Assembly (NCBI GenBank): GCA_029233965.1
Contig: JARGOP010000014.1
Span: 25,950-89,123 of the forward strand
Source: Verrucomicrobiales bacterium
GTDB taxonomy: Bacteria; Verrucomicrobiota; Verrucomicrobiia; Verrucomicrobiales; DEV007
Length of the DNA stretch: 63,174 nt
Direction: 5' to 3'
How positions within the stretch are numbered: the first letter of the stretch is position 1; every line of letters starts with the position of its first letter. Position numbers and translations under genes: made by a program. Below, in pieces: positions 56,101-62,501 of this stretch. The notes below the pieces were generated by a model, which did no database searches, had not been told where the DNA came from, and was given only the letters and a program-made list of their open reading frames with translations.

Positions 56101-59100
56101 CGCGGCAGGTCCTTTTTCACTTTCTCGAAATCAAGCTGCGGCTTCATCGGCGCGGGCTGCTTCCTGAGGACCCCCTGAGAGTTCAAATCCCACTCTCCCT
56201 TTTCACCGGTCGATGAGAACACCTGAAAGACGCGGGTAGTCGGATCAAAGACCACTTCAACCGTCGGCACTTTCTCTTCGGAAACGAAGAGCGCCTTTTT
56301 CATTTCGAGGTCCTCGACAACGTAATTCTCTTCCGGGAAAAGCTTGCGGGCAATCGCGATACCGATTTCACCATAGCCGGCGGCGGGGAAAACAACACTG
56401 TCCCAGAAACGGTGATCATCGAGCCACGTGAAGTAGCGGGGATCCAGTTCGAAACGCCAGGTCGGACGCGGCGCAGTCTGCTTCAGTCCGAGCAGCGGGT
56501 GCTCAAGCGGCGCACAGCGGAGATACTCTCCTTCTTTCGACTCAAGCCAGAACACCTCTTTCTGCCAGGCGTAGGTGGGGAGTCTCACGCCTTTCGGAGA
56601 AGCCTGGTTTACGGACTCCCAGTCGATTTCGTAGCCGTGGTTGTGAAGACGGGCGAGATTGGAAAGCAATTCGACTGATTCGTCCGTCTTGCGCTTCAGG
56701 CTGGAGAAGTAGAAGCCCTTCCGCCCCTGATCGGAAAGACACTCCATGATCGGATTCTGCAGCGCAGGGTGAGGCCCGAGTTCAAGGAAGGAATCTTCGC
56801 CGGAACGAATCAGGTTCTGGATCGCAGGCGCAAAAAGCACGGCTTCGCGAACATTGTTCCACCAATACTCGCCGTCGATCCTGGTGCCTTCATACACACC
56901 ACCGGTGACCGTCGAGATGTAGGGAATCGTCGTCGCACGCGGTTTGATGTCTTTGAGAACTTCAAGGAGTTCCTCCTTGATCGGCTCCATCTGATGCGTG
57001 TGGAAGGCATAATCAATCCGCAGCCAGCGAACAAATTTGCCCTGCTCTTCAAGTTCAGCGACCACCTCTTCCAATGGACCGGTATCCCCTGCCAGAGTGA
57101 GAAGTCCGGGGCTGTTCACCACCGCGATTTCGACCTGCTCCTCTTTCCCGACAATGGCCTTCTTGGCTTCGGCCTGAGAAAGACCGACCGCAACCATGCG
57201 GCCGTTTCCTCCCGTCTCATCCTGGAGTCGTGAACGATGATAGATAACCGTCACCGCATCTTCCATTGTGTAGGCACCGGCCACATAGGCCGCGGCAACT
57301 TCACCCACAGAGTGACCGACAACTTTCGAGGGCACAATACCCCATGACTTCCAAAGCTCGGCGAGAGCTACCTGGAGACCGAAAATCGCGGGCTGCGCGA
57401 TGTTTGTTCTGTTGATCTGCGAAGTCTCTTCATCGCGGGTCATCTCTTCAATCAGCGACCATCCTGCAAGAGGCTTGAGATGCGTGTCGATTTCCTCAAG
57501 CACTGCGCGGAAAACAGGCTCACGCTCAAGCAGTTCCTGTCCCATCGCCCACCACTGGGCGCCCTGACCGGTGAAGACGAAAACCAGCGGATGCGCCTCC
57601 CCGGAAGGTTTGCCGGGAATCGCTTTACCGCTCGCGCCGGTGGCAAGCCACTCGGTCATTTCATGGACAAAATCCTTTTTCGTCTGCGCCACAAACGCAA
57701 GACGATTGTCGTGGTGCTCCCGCTTCAATCCCGCTGCGGAACCGATCGCATTGATGTCGTCATTTGTAGCACGAAGATAACGCCGCCAGCGCTTCACGGT
57801 GTCGCGAAGAGCATCATCGCCACGGGCGGAAAGCGGCATGAGGACAGGTCGTTCCGCTTTCTTCGCAGTTCCGCCACTCAGAGTCACGGAATCCCGTTGC
57901 TCCGCTTTCGTCGGCACCTCTGCCGGAGCCGCCTCCAGCACAATGTGAGAGTTCGTCCCGCCAAAACCGAAGCTGTTCACGCCCACAACCGGAAGCCGGC
58001 CTTCAAGATGGGGAAGGGGCTGCAACTCAGTCACAACCTTGAACTTAAATTCGTCGAACGGGATATTCGGGTTCGGGTTCTTGAAATTCAGGTTTGCAGG
58101 AACCTGGTCATGATGCAGCACGAGCGCCGCTTTCGCGAGACCGGCAACACCTGACCCGGACTCAAGGTGACCGACATTTGTCTTCACTGAACCAATGAGA
58201 CAATAGTCATCCTTGTCCCGCCCCTGGGAAAGGACCTGGCCAAGGGCTCGGGTTTCAATCGGATCACCAACCGGAGTTCCGGTGCCGTGAGCTTCCATGT
58301 AGCGAACCGCTTTCGGCTCAAGACCGGCCTGCGCGTAGGCAATACGAAGCATCTCCGCCTGGGTCTCGACACCCGGCACCGTCATCGAGGAGGTATTACC
58401 GTCCTGATTGATGACTGCTGCCTTGATCGTGCAATAGATACGATCTCCATCCGCCCGGGCCTTGCTCAATGGTTTGATCACAAACATCCCGGCACCTTCA
58501 CCGCGGACGTAGCCGTTGGCACGATCATCAAAAGCAAAACACTGACCGGTCGGGGACAGCATCGTCGCTTTCGAGAAACCGATCGACGCATCCGGGGTGA
58601 TGAGAGCGTTACAACCTCCCGCCAGCGCCATGTCTGCCATTCCTGACCAGACTGATTCACAGGCCAGATTTATCGCGACGAGCGCGGACGAACATGCCGT
58701 ATCAACGGACACTGCCGGACCTTTGAAGTCGAGGAGATACGAGATGCGGTTTGAGGCAATTGAAAGTGTCGAACCGGAGTTTGTGTGCACGTCTACATTG
58801 CGCGGATCGCTCTGGGCGACGTTCGCATAATCGTTCGAAGCGATCCCGACGTAGACGGCCGTATTTGAACCACGGAGTTTGTCCGGAGCCATGCCGGCAT
58901 CTTCAAGTGACTCCCATGCTGTTTCGAGCATCCAGCGCTGCTGAGGATCCATGCGCAAAGCCTCGCGTGGGGAAATACCGAAAAATTGAGCGTCAAACTT
59001 ATCGTGGTCATGGATAAATCCACCCCACTTCGTGATCATCTTGCTCGGAATCTCAACATTCTCGTGATGCCAGCGCTCACGATTCCAGCGGTTTGAAGGA

Positions 59101-59234
59101 ACCGGAATAATCCCGGAGCGCTCTTCGACCATCATTTGCCAGAAGGATTCAGGGCCAGTCACGCCACCCGGAAGGCGGCAACCGATTCCTACGATAGCCA
59201 ACGGCTCGCGAGTCACTGATTTATTGTCAGACAT
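47196..59234 (-). CDS. Hybrid iterative-type PKS-NRPS megasynthase with AAR-like terminal domain
   Basis: One 4012-residue protein. Domains: KS 10-434 (Cys181, His316, His356); AT 550-870 (Ser642 in GHSVGE, His745 in YAFH: malonyl-CoA likely); DH 910-1190 (His941, Asp1105, but HxxxDxxxxP in place of HxxxGxxxxP); C-methyltransferase 1230-1600 (EVGAGTG 1419-1425, His1497, Glu1523); pseudo-KR 1620-1820; ER 1830-2155 (HAGTGGVGQ 1975-1983); KR 2170-2400 (TGGAGGFG 2179-2186, Lys2284, Ser2308, Tyr2321, Asn2325, LDD 2264-2266: B-type); ACP 2440-2520 (Ser2480); C 2545-2990 (HHIVSDAW 2680-2687); A 3020-3515 (core 3162-3182, glycine-like code); PCP 3520-3590 (Ser3555); acidic linker; C-terminal Rossmann domain 3636-4008 (LPCF 3683-3686, TTGDATR 3746-3752, GLGSIG 3780-3785). 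No thioesterase. It is predicted to make a reduced, methyl-branched acyl-amino product released by reduction. No partner genes are seen. Confidence 0.95.
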   Translation of the reverse strand: MSDNKSVTREPLAIVGIGCRLPGGVTGPESFWQMMVEERSGIIPVPSNRWNRERWHHENVEIPSKMITKWGGFIHDHDKFDAQFFGISPREALRMDPQQRWMLETAWESLEDAGMAPDKLRGSNTAVYVGIASNDYANVAQSDPRNVDVHTNSGSTLSIASNRISYLLDFKGPAVSVDTACSSALVAINLACESVWSGMADMALAGGCNALITPDASIGFSKATMLSPTGQCFAFDDRANGYVRGEGAGMFVIKPLSKARADGDRIYCTIKAAVINQDGNTSSMTVPGVETQAEMLRIAYAQAGLEPKAVRYMEAHGTGTPVGDPIETRALGQVLSQGRDKDDYCLIGSVKTNVGHLESGSGVAGLAKAALVLHHDQVPANLNFKNPNPNIPFDEFKFKVVTELQPLPHLEGRLPVVGVNSFGFGGTNSHIVLEAAPAEVPTKAEQRDSVTLSGGTAKKAERPVLMPLSARGDDALRDTVKRWRRYLRATNDDINAIGSAAGLKREHHDNRLAFVAQTKKDFVHEMTEWLATGASGKAIPGKPSGEAHPLVFVFTGQGAQWWAMGQELLEREPVFRAVLEEIDTHLKPLAGWSLIEEMTRDEETSQINRTNIAQPAIFGLQVALAELWKSWGIVPSKVVGHSVGEVAAAYVAGAYTMEDAVTVIYHRSRLQDETGGNGRMVAVGLSQAEAKKAIVGKEEQVEIAVVNSPGLLTLAGDTGPLEEVVAELEEQGKFVRWLRIDYAFHTHQMEPIKEELLEVLKDIKPRATTIPYISTVTGGVYEGTRIDGEYWWNNVREAVLFAPAIQNLIRSGEDSFLELGPHPALQNPIMECLSDQGRKGFYFSSLKRKTDESVELLSNLARLHNHGYEIDWESVNQASPKGVRLPTYAWQKEVFWLESKEGEYLRCAPLEHPLLGLKQTAPRPTWRFELDPRYFTWLDDHRFWDSVVFPAAGYGEIGIAIARKLFPEENYVVEDLEMKKALFVSEEKVPTVEVVFDPTTRVFQVFSSTGEKGEWDLNSQGVLRKQPAPMKPQLDFEKVKKDLPRHFDHEEYYEDYEEAGYQFRPLFQHLRNVWRKDGECLAEIVAPEGLYDTIPDHHFHPAVLDACFHTVKGGQVIPDGANARDYFYLPAAIRSIRLHVERPPLRLWGHAKVNSDNDREYIIADIDVYNDAGDLVAEIYGFRADRVEQSNTDDLEKCLYQARWELARLKGTREDGDANIPDPKELVAAANRELPKYYRERGLANHYATFLPALDEISRQFIINAYFQLGWDPKEGDKVTVEGLMADLAIADQHAKLVRGQFTALEEGGFLKQSSDQEWEVIEVPGDEDALPYLDKLAEDMPEFASEAELQRLSGPNLAEVLSGETDPLEVLFPGGSSRIMERFYREGADFPVINDQIRDALVAAVANLPERRAIRVLEVGAGTGSLTSNLLSLFPSDRTEYVFTDNGPLFLQAAEDRFGEDYPFVEYKMFDCEKDPELQGFDPHHFDIILASNVIHATEDLRVTFRNLQRALAPNGILMFLEVTWRRAALDNVFGLLPGWWRFKDTDLRKDSALLSREEWISFLTGLGYRGVDSFISSEDPKQNQQACLIARAPDPVEPAPEELDDGEVIDAEVVEEKAAAKSIILITKDASGLGEKLLGKLETDEVEPRLVGGTIAEIEAAFDAIDEEGLMLKRFVSTLALDHPRADELTLDVLNAAQDTGVRFAHEFFKLATSREWSQKPNFTFLTRGTMPVIRGEALPGLASSPITGLLRVANNEQAEYCWGQIDLDPNENAFELEDLAAELLHSDGEHELAFRGNGRYARRVHRIKSEDFPPRTRNAVQEDGSVLPYRLQIDKPGILTNLSLNETTRRDPEGDEIEIQIKAGGINFRDVMKALGIYPGNPVDLKWFGDDFSGTVVKVGANVKDLKVGDNVVGMAPYCFRSYVTVHRDMVFRKPDTMTHVEAATLPTVFLTTHYAINELARMEKGESILIHAGTGGVGQAAIQIAKHLGLVTFSTAGTPEKRQLLVDMGVDHVLDSRTLEFADEIMRITNGEGVDAVLNSLAGDFIPKNFSVLKTFGRYMEIGKVDVYGNSKIGLEPLRNNISFFVIDLAQHLQSKPAYVAKMFSDLEALFYDQSYVPLPNEVFPITEVVEAFRFMAAGKHIGKNVLDFDVPVIEIGQPTEEGHRFRSDGTYLITGGAGGFGLELAGWMMANGARSFALMSRSGPKEDAQEKIAKLTAAGANIMDARGDVTSRADIDRIVAEVQKSDFPLIGVIHGAMVLDDEFLKELDTERFDSVLLPKMLGAWNLHEATLDIPLEHFINFSSFSAFIGAVKQSNYNAGNVFLDQLSHHRRSMGLPSLTFNWGAIEGAGFVARNEKTQQYLELVGLGATNIEETLYLFSLGVPSDIYQLGAARCDWQALSRFSPSVGGSNMFLPVVPRSSSGGGDSMAARILEAPADKRMGMVEDLIAAQVGAVLGTDAARLDKDTPLTNLGLDSLMAIELVNRIEEKLGMTMPMGSVLNGPNIRDLSEPVLEKLLESGGGAAGPGAGIDAASLVEFEATGVMPDVFPLSEGQKALWFLNRLAPNSSAYNLNFSGKFRPLLDIDAMKTAFSLLFERHPLIDVTFTTKDGEPMQVVHKGRTVDFREHDCTSLDDEQLKKTISEHASRPFNLERGPVVRLELFRTADEAHVALLTMHHIVSDAWSVAVVIQDLIEYYFSAKAGRTPQVEPVEATYADFVTWEKAHLESEAGEKMYEFWQEHLAGAPSVLDLPTDRPRPAIQTFNGGTLGFQFGEELTESVDQLAKANNVTLFTTLLSAYDILMHRYCQQDDIVIGVPLAGRTQPELRSTVGYYINPVPVRSTVEDDPTVAEFLSSNSRRVNGALENQQYPLARMVDRLKVPRDPGRSPLFQVSFSMEKVPGIDEAGIAVFLIGQGGHTFHVGDLSMETIDLTTRQSQFEITLTLEEAGGQLFGCWQYNTDLFDEATILELSGLYEQVLNEITANPEVRLSELNLLGRDEEKTVLVDFNDTKSDYEDSALLHELIETVVADRDEDTAVIFGETHMTYGSLNRQANGVARDLIAAGVKPGDTVGVLADRSPKMITALLGALKAGATYIPLDPEFPQQRLEMMLVDAAPKALVASSRLVDSLPSGDWRVLDLDAIEGTSKAPPSTGLSADSLAYIIYTSGSTGTPKGVEIPHRAAVNFLRSMEKTPGLTSKDRLLAVTTLSFDISLLEMFLPLLAGATVVVAGAEDVKDGRRLANLLNEEDITVMQATPATWQMLLDSGWEGNSDLRIFCGGEALNRTLANTLVNSAAELWNLYGPTETTVWSAVEKIEEGDAAISIGKPIANTQVYILDAKHHPVPQGFTGELWIGGDGLARGYRNQPELTAAAFREIELPELGKQRIYRTGDLARWNRDGKLECLGRVDFQVKVRGVRMELGDIETQMEAIDGIKQAVVTKREDLPTGEGLVGYYISEGPALDAAQIRGQLSGNLPASYIPAYFAALSEFPLTPNKKIDRKQLPMPKVGSASVGERVQPRTETEEKIWDIFCRNFDSEDIGVTDQFFEMGGDSLMALRIVVDVSEAFKRDLAVDAFLTHPTIEQLAGYLEGETPAAGIPAEAEAAESLGDIDIEDLAHIDVEDAVDELPDLDAVALTYIPDVLAGISGMKRDEISERLFSGKPLLSNTYTLNQGRIGVIMLPCFEADLYKDPASVKSATLAALEMAGKAGAKNVSLTGVIPATTDHGRDIEKWMEGTVGLPAITTGDATRSATIVKSVEGILAEAKRELAGETVSVVGLGSIGFGTLRLMLDVMDHPKHLILCDPYQTDDQMSRIRDQVRDAGFIGQVDIVKNGGALPPEVYEGSLVVASTNLPGVLNVKSLKPGTLVVDYSFPPVFRVDEAIRRFTTERDILFTTGGELKMTDVVAETIYLPEGVEEMDDAVQFRFVKFLSSRDKNEITGCVLVSLLTGLSEDVAPTVGPLENADALAHFEFLEELGVTPAKLQMAGFFLPEDGIAAFREKHLGSSKPS

Positions 59235-59403
59235 GTGAAGTAGCGGTCAAAAAGTAGAAACGAAAAAACAGGAAGGTCCGAATGGCCCTTCTCGTAGTTT
59301 CAAAAAATGAGTCGTGCGGAAGCGATGGTTCCAATCAAAAAAAACTGCGATTTCGGGGCTCATCCTTGCCCCGCCACGCTGAATTAATCCCGAAGGACAC
59401 CAG

Positions 59404-59437
59404 AGTCAACAGGGTACGATAAAAGGTTTAACAGGGT
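59404..59437 (-). promoter_or_regulatory. Repeat-containing upstream region of the megasynthase gene
   Basis: The 236-base gap before the megasynthase start holds two copies of AACAGGGT (59408-59415 and 59430-59437) set 22 bases apart, two turns of the helix on the same face. On the minus strand a -35-like TTGACT (59404-59409) abuts the first copy. No convincing -10 box is seen. The repeats could be a regulator site, but two short copies may be chance. Confidence 0.35.
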
Positions 59438-59470
59438 TTAATGGTAATTATTTCCAAAATTTCAACAGTA

Positions 59471-60454
59471 TCAGGAGAGCATTGCTGCGACAGCCTCTTT
59501 TTCTTCACGCAATTCCTGTACCGAAGCCTCAATTTTCTCGCGGCTGAATTCGTCAACCGGCACATCCTGAACGATTTCCCAGTTCTCGCCGTCGGTGCGG
59601 ATCGGGAAGGAGGAGATCAATCCTTCGTCCACGCCATACGAACCATCCGAGCAAACACAAACGCTGTTCCAATCACCTTCCGGAGTCGGCGTCGTAAGGC
59701 TCTTCACAGTATCGACGACGGCGTTCGCAGCTGAAGCAGCAGAGGAAAGACCGCGGGCTTCAATGATCGCGGCACCGCGCTTCTGAACCGTCTCGATGAA
59801 GGCCCCTTTCAGCCAGGCTTCGTCAGCGATTTTTTCGGCCGCAGGAATTCCACCGATGAGGGCATTGGTGAAATCGGGGTATTGAGTCGCGGAGTGGTTC
59901 CCCCAGATCGTGGTGTTCGTCACTTCGCTGACGTGAACGCCTGCTTTCGCGGCGAGCTGGCTCTTGGCACGGTTCTCGTCGAGACGAGTCATCGCGAACC
60001 AGCGCTCTGAAGGGATTTCTTTGCCACTGTTCATCGCAATGAGGCAGTTCGTGTTGCAGGGGTTTCCCACCACGAGGGTCTTCACATCCGAAGCCCCGTT
60101 GGCGGCGATCGCCTGTCCCTGCCCGGTAAAAATCTTGCCGTTGATCCCGAGAAGGTCGGCACGCTCCATCCCGGCTTTCCTCGGAACACTGCCGACGAGG
60201 AGAGACCAGTTCGCATCCTTGAAACCGACGTTCAGGTCCGAGGAATACTGAATATCCTCAAGCAGAGGGAAGGCACAGTCATCGAGTTCCATGATAACTC
60301 CCTCGAGAGCCTTCATCGCCGGTTCGATCTCAATGAGGTTCAAAGCCACCTTTTGGTCCGGGCCGAACATCGCCCCGCTGGCGATGCGAAAAAGAAGGGA
60401 ATACCCGATTTGACCGGCAGCACCGGTGACAGCGACTCGAATTGGCTTGCTCAT
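59471..60454 (-). CDS. mdh: Malate dehydrogenase
   Basis: Encodes 327 residues. NAD-binding start [21 protein letters not shown], substrate arginines in [13 protein letters not shown] and [11 protein letters not shown], and catalytic His in [12 protein letters not shown] identify the cytosolic-type (group with long N-terminal loop) malate dehydrogenase of the citric acid cycle. Length is normal. It lies between malQ and the megasynthase, all on the minus strand, separated by 85 and 236 bases; it is not expected to be functionally tied to either. Confidence 0.96.
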   Translation of the reverse strand: MSKPIRVAVTGAAGQIGYSLLFRIASGAMFGPDQKVALNLIEIEPAMKALEGVIMELDDCAFPLLEDIQYSSDLNVGFKDANWSLLVGSVPRKAGMERADLLGINGKIFTGQGQAIAANGASDVKTLVVGNPCNTNCLIAMNSGKEIPSERWFAMTRLDENRAKSQLAAKAGVHVSEVTNTTIWGNHSATQYPDFTNALIGGIPAAEKIADEAWLKGAFIETVQKRGAAIIEARGLSSAASAANAVVDTVKSLTTPTPEGDWNSVCVCSDGSYGVDEGLISSFPIRTDGENWEIVQDVPVDEFSREKIEASVQELREEKEAVAAMLS

Positions 60455-60539
60455 GATGTGAAGAAAAGGAGAACTTTGATGGATTTACGAGACCTCGCCG
60501 CAAGACGACGCCCGGCGTTCAGAAATCTGAGAGGAACGC

Positions 60540-62294
60540 TTAAAAAGTGCCAACCCTTCGCGAGCGACCGGCTTCATTCAAGACCTTTTTTAGCATCTCT
60601 CTCAGCTCCCAGAAATTTTCGCCTACGGCTAATTCGTGTGAGGAGACCGGAACACGATAACTCCAGTTCGTTCCGTCCATGACTCCCGGCACATTAATGC
60701 GTTCTGTCTCCCCCAGTAGATCGGTGATCATGATGGCGACCCGATCCGAATTTGAAAAGCAAATTTCCCGAAACAAACGTTCCCAAACTGCCGGGGCAAA
60801 CTCCGGGATTAAGCCGTCATTACGCTCGATACCGGCGAAGGTGCACAGGCTCGAGAGAAACTCGAAGGGCTCACGCCACTCATCACTCTCGGGCTCAGCG
60901 GCAGACATTTGAGCATGTGCCTCCTCCCACTGCCCTTTCACCGGCGCATGATCATGGGTGGCGTAGGCCGCGAAGGAGAGGTTGGGGTATTTCAATCCCG
61001 ACATGACTCTTCCCTCCTCGAATTCCCACTGGGGCACTTTCATTCCGGCGATGCCCAGGCTCTCCAGCGACGGCCTTACGTAGTCCGGCACCGTTCCGAG
61101 ATCTTCCGCAATCACTTCGGCCCCTCCTGCGGCCTCCACAATCATGCGAAAATACTTTTCACCGTCGGCGCGGTTCGCCTTCTTCGAGTCCTCGTTGTGA
61201 TCAGCACGAGGCCGGAAGCCGGGCAATCGGCCTCCACAACGCGCTGCCGCCTCGTCTTGTGAGAGCGGGAGAAACTCCGCGTTGTGAACCGGATTCCAGG
61301 GGAAGGAATAGATTCGGTAAAACCCGAGGGCGTGATCGACGCGGAACATGCCGAAAATCTCCGTGGTTTTCTGAATCCGCCGACGCCACCAGTCAAAATC
61401 CCGCTCCTTGAGGACGTCCCAGCGATACAGCGGGATGCCCCAGTTCTGCCCCCATTTTTGAACAAACTCGTCGTCCTTGAAAAGCGTCTCGGGAGGAGCA
61501 CCGCCATACCAGTCGAGATCGAAAAGATCGAGATTTGCCCAGACATCACAACTGTAGAGACTGACGCCAAAGGGAATGTCACCCATGAGACTCACATCCC
61601 TGGACCCGGCATATTCCGCGAGTTCTTTCCACTGATCGAAGGCGAGCCACTGCACGTAGGCGTAGTAATTCAGATCCCGGTCGATCTGATCACCGCCCCC
61701 CTTCGCCTCTTCGGTGAGCTGGACAAGAGCAGCCTCCTTTGTGCGGTGGGTCTCCGCCCAGTTCTGCCAGACCTGGCTGCCCCCTTCCCGATCCATGAAA
61801 AGACGGAAAACGCAGTAGTCATTGAGCCACGACGACTCGTTAAGGCAAAAGGCCTCGAAGGCTTCCGCGCGAATATCAACCTTTCCGAGGACGTTGGCGA
61901 CAAAGCCCTCGTAGGCTTTGCGCAGGAGCTTGTGCTTCAATTCACGCACCGGATCGTAATTTACACCGTCCGCGTTCAGGGAGGCGAGATCATAGTCGGC
62001 GACAATTGCCTCGAAATCCACTTGTGACAGGTCCCGCAGGCCGTTCGGCGTGCAGTCGAGCGTCATCGGCTCGATCGCCACCGAGCTGATCGCATTGTAG
62101 GGGCTGTTGTCCGGCCCGGTTTCGTTGATCGGCAGGACCTGGACGAAGCCAAAGCCCGCTTCGGAGGAGAAACGAACGAACTCCCTCAGGCTGGAAACGT
62201 CGCCGATGCCGATGTCGTTCTCCCCCCGAACAGAAAAAACCGGAACAAGGATTCCGGCGAGTCGGCGATTCGTGCTGTGGCGTGTTTCGGGCAT
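60540..62294 (-). CDS. malQ: 4-alpha-glucanotransferase (GH77, amylomaltase)
   Basis: Encodes 584 residues. GH77 hallmarks: LAGILVPVFSVRGENDIGIGD at the start, substrate loop NSPYNAISSVAIEP, nucleophile Asp320 in RVDHALGFYRIY, acid/base Glu397 in VIAEDLGTVPDYV and the third acidic residue in YATHDHAPV. It moves maltosyl or longer glucan units between alpha-1,4-glucans and acts in the cytoplasm in glycogen and maltodextrin use. No other glycogen gene lies in the window. Confidence 0.94.
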   Translation of the reverse strand: MPETRHSTNRRLAGILVPVFSVRGENDIGIGDVSSLREFVRFSSEAGFGFVQVLPINETGPDNSPYNAISSVAIEPMTLDCTPNGLRDLSQVDFEAIVADYDLASLNADGVNYDPVRELKHKLLRKAYEGFVANVLGKVDIRAEAFEAFCLNESSWLNDYCVFRLFMDREGGSQVWQNWAETHRTKEAALVQLTEEAKGGGDQIDRDLNYYAYVQWLAFDQWKELAEYAGSRDVSLMGDIPFGVSLYSCDVWANLDLFDLDWYGGAPPETLFKDDEFVQKWGQNWGIPLYRWDVLKERDFDWWRRRIQKTTEIFGMFRVDHALGFYRIYSFPWNPVHNAEFLPLSQDEAAARCGGRLPGFRPRADHNEDSKKANRADGEKYFRMIVEAAGGAEVIAEDLGTVPDYVRPSLESLGIAGMKVPQWEFEEGRVMSGLKYPNLSFAAYATHDHAPVKGQWEEAHAQMSAAEPESDEWREPFEFLSSLCTFAGIERNDGLIPEFAPAVWERLFREICFSNSDRVAIMITDLLGETERINVPGVMDGTNWSYRVPVSSHELAVGENFWELREMLKKVLNEAGRSRRVGTF

Positions 62295-62501
62295 GGCGAG
62301 TCGTTTCGCACGTTACTCAGGAGTATTCGGAACTCTAGAGGAAATTATCAGGATCGCCGTTTCGCTATTTGCTCGAGATCGGCTGGATTGTAGCGGAAAA
62401 TTCCTTTGCCCTGGTAGGGGAGTTGCTCTTCTATTCATGAGACCGGTCAAATCTGAGTCCCTGAAATGAAATTTGTAAATCTATAGTAGTGCTTCTAGAG
62501 C

